From Alphaproteobacteria bacterium HGW-Alphaproteobacteria-14 (GTDB lineage: Bacteria > Pseudomonadota > Alphaproteobacteria > Sphingomonadales > Sphingomonadaceae): a stretch of DNA of 43,550 bases. The stretch's first letter is position 1; the number at the start of each line of letters is the position of its first letter. The translations under genes were made by a program, and so were the position numbers. The notes beneath the pieces were generated by a model that was not told where the DNA came from, made no database searches, and saw only the letters and a program-made list of their open reading frames with translations. Where the stretch lies: NCBI GenBank assembly GCA_002842925.1, contig PHEL01000003.1, forward strand, positions 1-43,550, written 5' to 3'. Of this stretch, positions 19,710 to 25,648 are shown piece after piece.

Positions 19710-20359
19710 TGCGCTTGTTCGGCTATTTCCGCTCGTCGACCTCATACCGCCTGAGGATCGCGCTGAACCTCAAAGGGTTGGCGTTCGAGAATATTCCGGT
19801 CAACCTCGTCACTGGCGAGAACAAGGACGCCGCCTTCACGGCGCGCAACCCGTTCGGATCGCTTCCCATGCTCGAAGCGGGCGGGCGTGACCGGGCGCAG
19901 TCGATGGCGCTGCTCGAATGGCTCGACGAAGCCTATCCGGAGCCTGCGCTGCTGCCCCGCGATATCGAGGCCCGCTACACGGTCCGCGAACTGACCTACG
20001 GCATCGCGACCGAGATTCATGCGATCAACAACCTGCCGGTGCTAAGGTATCTCAAAGACCCGCTCGGCCACACGCAGGATGAAATCGATACGTGGTATCG
20101 CCACTGGCTGGCGCGCACGCTCAAGCCAGTGGAGGCGCGGCTGGCGCAGCTCAAGACCGGCGATTTCCTCCACGGCGATGCGCCCGGCCTGTTTGAAGTG
20201 GTGCTGATCCCGCAACTCGCCAATGCGCGGCGGTTCGATTACGACCTGTCAGATAGCCCGCACCTGACCCGGATCGAGACCGCCTGCCTTGCCCTGCCCG
20301 CGTTCATCAACGCGCATCCCGATAACCAGATCGATTCCCCGGAAAGAGGCCAGACATGA
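19709..20359 (+). CDS. maiA: maleylacetoacetate isomerase (zeta-class GST fold)
   Basis: MaiA isomerises maleylacetoacetate to fumarylacetoacetate with glutathione as cofactor, in tyrosine and phenylalanine degradation through homogentisate. The N-terminal thioredoxin-like half shows FRSSTSYRLRIALNLKG with the catalytic serine cluster, then NPFGSLPML and SMALLEWLDE, and the C-terminal half is all-helical. The length, 216 aa from the ATG at 19709, is normal. The start overlaps the gcdH stop, and the stop overlaps fah (ATGA), so the operon encodes two adjacent steps of the homogentisate route; the upstream steps (hmgA, hpd) are not in the window. Confidence 0.92.
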   Translation: MRLFGYFRSSTSYRLRIALNLKGLAFENIPVNLVTGENKDAAFTARNPFGSLPMLEAGGRDRAQSMALLEWLDEAYPEPALLPRDIEARYTVRELTYGIATEIHAINNLPVLRYLKDPLGHTQDEIDTWYRHWLARTLKPVEARLAQLKTGDFLHGDAPGLFEVVLIPQLANARRFDYDLSDSPHLTRIETACLALPAFINAHPDNQIDSPERGQT

Positions 20360-21366
20360 AACTCGCAACGTTGAACAACGGCACCCGCGACGGCAAGTTG
20401 GTGGTGGTATCCAAAGACCTCACCCGCTGCTGTGCAGCGGGCTATATCGCCCCCACCCTGCAAGCCGCGCTGGATGATTGGGCGCGGATCGCGCCGCAAC
20501 TCGAAGTGCTCGCCCGCGATGTCGAATATGAAACAGTGCCGTGCGAACGCTTCCACGAAAGGCAGGCGCATTCGCCGCTGCCGCGCGCCTACCAATGGGC
20601 AGATGGCAGCGCCTATATCAACCATGTCGAACTCGTCCGGAAGGCACGCGGGAGCAAGGTTCCCGACAGTTTCTACACCGATCCGCTGATGTATCAGGGC
20701 GGATCGGACGCTTTCCTTGCCCCGCGCAGCAGCATACCCTTGGGCGATCCCGCTTGGGGCTGCGACATGGAGGGTGAAATTGCCTGCATCACCGATGATG
20801 TGCCGATGGGCGTTTCGGCGGACGCCGCCGCAGGGCACATCAAGCTGCTGATGCTGGTGAATGACGTATCCTTGCGCGGGTTGATCCCGGCGGAACTGGA
20901 AAAGGGTTTCGGCTTCTTCCAGTCCAAGCCCGCCAGCGCATTTTCTCCGGTGGCGGTGACGCCTGATGAATTGGGCGAAGCATGGGCCGACAATCTGATC
21001 CACCTGCCGTTGATGGTGGATTATAATGGTGCACCATTCGGGCGCGCAAACGCTGGGCAGGATGCGACCTTCAATCTGGCGCAATTGGTTGCTCACGCGG
21101 CGAAAACCCGCAACCTTGGCGCTGGCACGGTGATCGGCAGCGGCACGGTATCGAACAAGGGCGCCGATGGCGGCGCGGGCACCCCGGTTTCGGCAGGCGG
21201 AGCGGGCTATTCGTGCATTGCCGAAATCCGCATGATCGAAACAATTGCCAGCGGCGCGGCGACCACGCCGTTCATGCAGGCTGGCGACACTGTGCGGATC
21301 GAGATGCGCGATCAACACAACCATTCGATCTTTGGCGCGATTGAACAGGAAGTGGTCGCGGTCTGA
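20356..21366 (+). CDS. fahA: fumarylacetoacetate hydrolase family protein (fumarylacetoacetase)
   Basis: This 336-aa enzyme hydrolyses fumarylacetoacetate to fumarate and acetoacetate, the last step of aromatic amino-acid breakdown. Clear family blocks are PLPRAYQWADGSAYINHVEL, LMYQGGSDAFLAPR, the metal-binding EGEIACITDDVP and VNDVSLRGLIPAEL, SKPASAFSPVAVTPDELG, and the GTVIGSGTVSNKG turn. It is the shorter bacterial type rather than the eukaryotic one of about 420 aa. It overlaps maiA by four bases, which supports the substrate assignment. Convergent with ald, with an inverted-repeat region between. Confidence 0.94.
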   Translation: MKLATLNNGTRDGKLVVVSKDLTRCCAAGYIAPTLQAALDDWARIAPQLEVLARDVEYETVPCERFHERQAHSPLPRAYQWADGSAYINHVELVRKARGSKVPDSFYTDPLMYQGGSDAFLAPRSSIPLGDPAWGCDMEGEIACITDDVPMGVSADAAAGHIKLLMLVNDVSLRGLIPAELEKGFGFFQSKPASAFSPVAVTPDELGEAWADNLIHLPLMVDYNGAPFGRANAGQDATFNLAQLVAHAAKTRNLGAGTVIGSGTVSNKGADGGAGTPVSAGGAGYSCIAEIRMIETIASGAATTPFMQAGDTVRIEMRDQHNHSIFGAIEQEVVAV

Positions 21367-21372
21367 AGCCGA

Positions 21373-21408
21373 CCTGGGGGCCTTGAGGTGGTTTAGACCT
21401 CCTCCAGG
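21373..21408. terminator. possible bidirectional terminator between fahA and ald
   Basis: Nested short inverted repeats follow the fahA stop: outer arms CCTGG and CCAGG and inner arms GAGGT and ACCTC around GGTTTAG. They lie between two convergent genes. No clear uridine run is present on either side, so termination is inferred from position. Confidence 0.4.
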
Positions 21409-21433
21409 GTGCCTTTAGGCTGCCCTTGGCCAA

Positions 21434-21449
21434 TGTTTCACATGAAACA
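21434..21449. promoter_or_regulatory. parS-like site (one mismatch)
   Basis: The 16-mer TGTTTCACATGAAACA differs from the ParB-binding consensus TGTTTCACGTGAAACA by one central base. It is the core of a 9-bp inverted repeat with a CA spacer (21432-21451) located in the gap between convergent fahA and ald, touching the ald stop codon. A perfect copy is present at 43487. ParB binds such sites and spreads from them to organise chromosome origins. Confidence 0.6.
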
Positions 21450-21450
21450 T

Positions 21451-22539
21451 TCAGGCGGCAAACCCCAGACTCTCCGCCACCGCCGCATTGACGATCCGGC
21501 CCTTGTGGACATTGAGGCCGGGGGCGAGATGCGGGTCGTCTTCGCAGGCTGCGATGCCCTTGTTCGCCAGCGCCAGCCCAAACGGCAGGGTGGCATTATT
21601 GAGCGCATAGGAACTCGTCAGCGGCACCGCGCCGGGCATATTGGCAACGCAATAGTGGATGATCCCGTCAACCTCGTAGGTCGGATTTTCATGGGTCGTG
21701 GGGTGCGATGTTTCAAAGCAGCCGCCCTGATCAATCGCAACATCAACCAGCACCGCGCGGCGCTTCATATCGGGCAGCATCGCGCGGGTGACAAGATGCG
21801 GTGCGCTCGCCCCCGGAATCAGCACCGCGCCGATAACCACGTCGGCCTGTGTGACCGCCTGTTCGATTGTTCCGGCAGTGGAAAAGCGGGTGATGGCGCG
21901 GCCTTGGAACATCTCGTCAAGCTGGCGCAGGCGCGGCAGCGAACGGTCGAAAATCTCCACCGTCGCCCCCAGCCCCACCGCCATGCGCGCCGCCTGTGTG
22001 CCGACCACCCCGCCGCCCAGCACCACCACGCGCGCAGGCAGCACGCCGGGCACCCCGCCCATCAAAGTGCCGCGTCCGCCAGTATTGGCCCGCAAGGCGA
22101 GCGCCCCCGCCTCGATCGCCAGCCGTCCCGCGACCTCGCTCATCGGAGCGAGCAAGGGCAGCCCGCCGCCGGGGCCGGTCACGGTTTCATATGCAACCGC
22201 CGAAACGCCTGATTGCATCAGGCCGCGCGCCTGATCGGGATCGGGGGCCAGGTGCAGGTAAGTGAACAGGATCTGCCCTTCGCGCAGTTGCGCCCATTCG
22301 CCGGGCTGCGGTTCCTTGACCTTCACCACCATATCGGCGCGGGCGAAGACTTCGGCGGCGCTGTCCACCACCTCGGCCCCGGCCTTGCGGTAGGTGTCGT
22401 CGTCCTTGTCGATGCCCAGCCCAGCGCCGGTTTCAACGACAACGCGGTGTCCGGCGGACGCATATTCGCGCACGGCTTCGGGGGTGAGGCCGACGCGGAA
22501 CTCGCTCGGCTTGATTTCCTTGGGAACGCCGACCAGCAT
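21451..22539 (-). CDS. ald: alanine dehydrogenase
   Basis: Ald interconverts L-alanine and pyruvate plus ammonia with NAD. The 362-aa protein starts MLVGVPKEIKPSEFRVGLTP, the family signature, and has catalytic Lys and His in VKVKEPQ and YLHLAPD, the NAD-binding VVVLGGGVVGTQAARMAVG, and the active-site Asp in VDVAIDQGGC. Length is normal. It is divergent from the succinate-semialdehyde dehydrogenase gene, with a palindrome in the shared upstream region that could be an Lrp-type operator. In alphaproteobacteria ald is commonly induced by alanine through an Lrp/AsnC regulator, but none is encoded in this window. Confidence 0.97.
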   Translation of the reverse strand: MLVGVPKEIKPSEFRVGLTPEAVREYASAGHRVVVETGAGLGIDKDDDTYRKAGAEVVDSAAEVFARADMVVKVKEPQPGEWAQLREGQILFTYLHLAPDPDQARGLMQSGVSAVAYETVTGPGGGLPLLAPMSEVAGRLAIEAGALALRANTGGRGTLMGGVPGVLPARVVVLGGGVVGTQAARMAVGLGATVEIFDRSLPRLRQLDEMFQGRAITRFSTAGTIEQAVTQADVVIGAVLIPGASAPHLVTRAMLPDMKRRAVLVDVAIDQGGCFETSHPTTHENPTYEVDGIIHYCVANMPGAVPLTSSYALNNATLPFGLALANKGIAACEDDPHLAPGLNVHKGRIVNAAVAESLGFAA

Positions 22540-22582
22540 GATTCTCTCCTCGCGATGCAGCCGAAACGGCGCTAGTGTAGGC

Positions 22583-22595
22583 GTAATAAAATTAC
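22583..22595. promoter_or_regulatory. AT-rich palindrome in the ald/gabD divergent promoter
   Basis: GTAAT-AAA-ATTAC is a perfect inverted repeat in otherwise GC-rich DNA, 44 bases upstream of ald and 39 bases upstream of gabD. Its size and A/T centre resemble operators of Lrp/AsnC-type regulators, which often control ald. This is inference from pattern and position. Confidence 0.45.
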
Positions 22596-22634
22596 AAGTT
22601 CGCGCAAGGTCGATTGCAAGCCAGGAGCCACCTC

Positions 22635-24098
22635 ATGACCGCCTACCCCACCGTCAAAATGTTGATCAACGGTGAATGGATCGCCGCCGGAGAGGCCGGT
22701 GCGATGGATGTGGTGAACCCGGCCACCGGGCAGGTGATCGGGCAGTGCCCCAAAGCATCGCCCGCACAACTCGATGCCGCACTCGCCGCCGCCGACGAAG
22801 CCTTCGTCACGTGGAGCAAGACACCCGGCGCACAGCGTTACGCCATCCTGCGCCGCGCCGCCGAACTGCTGCGCGAACGCGCCCCTGCAATTGCCCATAC
22901 CGTCACCGCCGAAATGGGTAAACCGCGCGCGCAGGCGGTGGGCGAAATCGCCGCTTCGGGTGACATGATCGACTTCCTTGGCGAAGAAGCCAAGCGGCGC
23001 GGCGGGCGGTTGATCCCGGCTCGTAGCGATAGCGTGATCGCCCAGACCGTGACCCACGAACCGGTCGGCCCCTGCGTGTTGCTGACCCCGTGGAACTTCC
23101 CCGTTAACTTGCCCGCCAAGAAGATTGCAGGCGCGCTGGCAGCGGGGTGCACTGCGATCCTGAAGCCTGCCGAAAACACCCCTGCATCGGCGCAATTGCT
23201 GGTCGAATGCTTTGTCGATGCGGGCCTGCCCAAGGGGGTGCTGAACCTCGTTTACGGTGATCCCGGCCCGGTGTCCGAACACCTGATCGCCGCGCCTGCG
23301 GTGCGCAAAGTCAGCTTCACCGGATCGACTGCGGTGGGCAAGCAGCTGGGCGCGCTGGCTGCTTCGTATATGAAGCGTTTTACCCCCGAACTCGGCGGCC
23401 ATGCCCCGGTGATCGTCAGCAAACACGCCGATCTTGACCGCGCGGTAGCGGCCTGCGCGGCGACCAAGTTCCGCAATGCCGGACAGGTCTGCGTTTCGCC
23501 CACGCGGTTTCTGGTGGCGCGCGAGGTCTATGACCGCTTCGTTGCCGAATTCGCCGCGCGCGCGAGTAACATGAAAGTCGGCGATCCGGGGGCGGATGAC
23601 AGCGTCGACATGGGGCCGCTCGCCCACGCCCGCCGGATTGCGGCGATGGAAGCGGTGGTTGCCGATGTTAGCAGCTTGGGGGCAGGCAATCGCGGTGAGG
23701 TTGTCACCGGAGGATCAGTCATCGCAGGCAGCGGGTTCTTTTTCCAGCCCACCGTGATCGCCAACCCCGCCCCCGACAGCCGTTTCATGACCGAGGAACC
23801 GTTCGGCCCGATTGCCGGGATCGTCCCGTTTGACGCGATCGAGGATGCGGTGCGGATCGCCAATAGCCTGCGTTATGGGTTGGCCGCCTATGCCTTTTCG
23901 GGCGACCTCGATGAAGCGCACTATCTTGGGCGGGCCTTGCGCGCGGGCATGGTGGGGATCAACCAATTGATCGTATCATCGCCCGAAACCCCGTTCGGCG
24001 GGGTGGGGGATAGCGGTTTTGGATCGGAAGGGGGCGAAGAAGGCTATCTCGCCTTCACCGACACCAAGCTGGTGGTCATGGCGAAAGCGGGCGGGTAG
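22635..24098 (+). CDS. gabD: succinate-semialdehyde dehydrogenase, NAD(P)-dependent (aldehyde dehydrogenase family)
   Basis: This 487-aa aldehyde dehydrogenase most resembles succinate-semialdehyde dehydrogenase, which oxidises succinate semialdehyde to succinate. Motifs include LTPWNFPVNLPAKKIAGALA, FTGSTAVGKQLG for cofactor binding, ELGGHAPVIV with general-base Glu252, NAGQVCVSPTRF with nucleophile Cys286, and EEPFGPIAGIVPF. The ATG at 22635 has AGGAG seven bases upstream, so it is preferred over the track start at 22614. The neighbours do not form an obvious GABA pathway, so a related substrate such as another short semialdehyde is possible. Divergent from ald. Confidence 0.88.
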   Translation: MTAYPTVKMLINGEWIAAGEAGAMDVVNPATGQVIGQCPKASPAQLDAALAAADEAFVTWSKTPGAQRYAILRRAAELLRERAPAIAHTVTAEMGKPRAQAVGEIAASGDMIDFLGEEAKRRGGRLIPARSDSVIAQTVTHEPVGPCVLLTPWNFPVNLPAKKIAGALAAGCTAILKPAENTPASAQLLVECFVDAGLPKGVLNLVYGDPGPVSEHLIAAPAVRKVSFTGSTAVGKQLGALAASYMKRFTPELGGHAPVIVSKHADLDRAVAACAATKFRNAGQVCVSPTRFLVAREVYDRFVAEFAARASNMKVGDPGADDSVDMGPLAHARRIAAMEAVVADVSSLGAGNRGEVVTGGSVIAGSGFFFQPTVIANPAPDSRFMTEEPFGPIAGIVPFDAIEDAVRIANSLRYGLAAYAFSGDLDEAHYLGRALRAGMVGINQLIVSSPETPFGGVGDSGFGSEGGEEGYLAFTDTKLVVMAKAGG

Positions 24099-24115
24099 GG
24101 CCGCGCCGTTCCGGT

Positions 24116-24271
24116 TTACGCGATCAGGTGGACAATCCGCGAAAGCAGCGATTGGCGGGTTTGCATCGGCTGAATCCGGCCATAGCGCGCGCGGCGCGAA
24201 TATTCGTCCTGAATGCAGACAGTGCGGTGCATGGGATCTGGCCCGCTGGACCAGATTGTTGGTCTTGCCAT
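24116..24271 (-). CDS. 51-aa hypothetical protein (starts MARPTIWSSGPDP)
   Basis: The track gives an 86-aa frame, but the ATG at 24271 has GGGAAG at proper spacing and yields a compact 51-aa basic protein starting MARPTIWSSGPDP. That opening is one I associate with small conserved sphingomonad proteins of unknown function; here the rest (RRARYGRIQPMQTRQSL) is rich in Arg and Gln and has no known domain. It lies 101 bases downstream of the lldD-like gene on the same strand, with its own AT-rich upstream region, and ends 17 bases from the convergent gabD stop. I cannot assign a function. It could also be a truncated form of a longer relative. Confidence 0.5.
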   Translation of the reverse strand: MARPTIWSSGPDPMHRTVCIQDEYSRRARYGRIQPMQTRQSLLSRIVHLIA

Positions 24272-24372
24272 TGATCGCTTCCCGATTCGTTTATTTGGTA
24301 TTGAGCAAGTTAACAGCAAATCTGTGGAAAACACAAACCAAACATAGTTAACGGGCTTGCCTCTGCCACACT
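24272..24372 (-). promoter_or_regulatory. AT-rich upstream region of the 51-aa gene
   Basis: This gap is far more AT-rich than its surroundings. It holds two GTTAAC palindromes (24309 and 24347), a GATTC site that would be a CcrM target (24284), and TGTGGAAAA (24323), one base from a DnaA box. GTTAAC resembles CtrA half-sites. Together these could mark a cell-cycle-controlled promoter reading toward the 51-aa gene. Each motif is short and could be chance. Confidence 0.35.
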
Positions 24373-25539
24373 TCACCGATTCGTGCGCGTCACCCCGGCA
24401 GAACGCACATCGGCAAGGGTCGGATATCCGTTAACGGCCATCAAAAGATCAGCTTCGGCAAGGATGGATCGTAACACCCACGCCGCACCCTCGGCCCCGC
24501 CTAGTGCAAGCCCATAGGTATAGGGCCGCCCCACGCCAACCGCGCGGGCACCCATCGCCAGCGCCTTGACCACATCGGTGCCGGATCGGATTCCGCTGTC
24601 AAACAGCACCGGGGTATCGCCCGCCGCCTGCACCACATCGCCCAGCAGATCGATCGTGGCGATCCCGCCATTGGCCTGCCGCCCGCCGTGGTTCGAACAA
24701 TAGACCGCATCCACCCCGCTATCGACCGCACGGCGCACATCGTCGGGGTGGCAGATGCCTTTGAGGACAATCGGCAGCTTGGTCACCGATTTGAACCAGG
24801 CCATGTCATCCCATGTCAGCACCTGCCCGAATGTCGCTGCCCAGGTAAAAATCGCCGCGCCAAGGTCTTCTTCGGGCGGCTTGGCCAGCAGCGCGCGGAA
24901 CACCGGATCGGTGAAGTAATTCTGCAAGACCTTGCCGCGCAGCTGCGGGAAGTTTGACGCGTTGAGATCGCGCGGGCGCCACCCTGTCACCCACGTATCC
25001 AGCGTCACCACCAGCGCCGTATATCCCGCATCCTCGGCGCGGCGGATCAGGCTGGTCGCCAGTTCCTTGTTCTTGGGCGTGTAAAGCTGGAACCACGCAG
25101 GCGTATCCCCGCAGGCCGCCTTCACGTCCTCCAGCGGATCATTGGCGAGGGTCGAGGCACAGAACGGCACCCCTGTCAGCGCCGATGCGCGCGCGGCTGC
25201 CATGTCGCCGTGGCGGTCTTGCGATGCCTCTCCGTTCACGCCAATCGGGGCCATGAACAGCGGGGTGGGATAGGTGTGGCCGAACAGTTCGATCGACAGA
25301 TCACGCGTCGCGCAATCGACCATCATGCGCGGCACCATGCCCCAGTGGTGGAACGCGGCGGCGTTCTGATCCTGCGTGTGTTCATCCCCGCACCCGCCCG
25401 CGACATAATTGGTCAGGCTTGGCCCCAGCGCTTCGTGCGCGCGCTTTTCCAGCGTGGCGAAATCGACCGGCCAGGTGGGCAGGACGCCGCTTAACCCGGC
25501 ATTGTAGATTTCATTCTGCATCGCGCCGAAATTGGTCAT
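24373..25539 (-). CDS. FMN-dependent alpha-hydroxy-acid oxidising enzyme, lactate 2-monooxygenase-like
   Basis: This 388-aa protein belongs to the FMN TIM-barrel family with glycolate oxidase, L-lactate dehydrogenase and lactate 2-monooxygenase. Visible elements are an N-terminal NYVAGGCGDEHT, FMAPIGVNG, QLYTPKNKE, TLDTWVTGWRPRDL, KGICHPDDVRRAVDSG with the FMN lysine, and the active-site CSNHGGRQANGG (His and Arg). The length and the TWVTGWRPRDL stretch fit lactate 2-monooxygenase, which converts lactate to acetate and CO2, but the precise substrate is uncertain. The ATG has AGGAGAG upstream. It stands between the restriction-modification gene and a small unknown gene on the same strand. Confidence 0.85.
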   Translation of the reverse strand: MTNFGAMQNEIYNAGLSGVLPTWPVDFATLEKRAHEALGPSLTNYVAGGCGDEHTQDQNAAAFHHWGMVPRMMVDCATRDLSIELFGHTYPTPLFMAPIGVNGEASQDRHGDMAAARASALTGVPFCASTLANDPLEDVKAACGDTPAWFQLYTPKNKELATSLIRRAEDAGYTALVVTLDTWVTGWRPRDLNASNFPQLRGKVLQNYFTDPVFRALLAKPPEEDLGAAIFTWAATFGQVLTWDDMAWFKSVTKLPIVLKGICHPDDVRRAVDSGVDAVYCSNHGGRQANGGIATIDLLGDVVQAAGDTPVLFDSGIRSGTDVVKALAMGARAVGVGRPYTYGLALGGAEGAAWVLRSILAEADLLMAVNGYPTLADVRSAGVTRTNR

Positions 25540-25580
25540 GGCCCTGGTCTCTCCTGTTTCTCTATGAGAAGGGATTCAGA

Positions 25581-25596
25581 CCATGCAGCGGCATGG
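25581..25596. repeat. short hairpin between the restriction-modification gene and the lldD-like gene
   Basis: CCATGC-agcg-GCATGG is a perfect 6-bp stem in the 109-base gap. It could act as a weak terminator for the upstream gene or be incidental; no uridine run follows on the minus strand. Confidence 0.3.
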
Positions 25597-25648
25597 GGCA
25601 AGCGATTTTTTGGCGCTCGGTTGCTGGGGTGAGGGGCATTAGGAGGCT

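Noticed and set aside
24272-24372. AT-rich gap as the replication origin
   Set aside because: It is only about 100 bases and has a single imperfect DnaA-box-like motif; origins need several boxes and a longer unwinding region.
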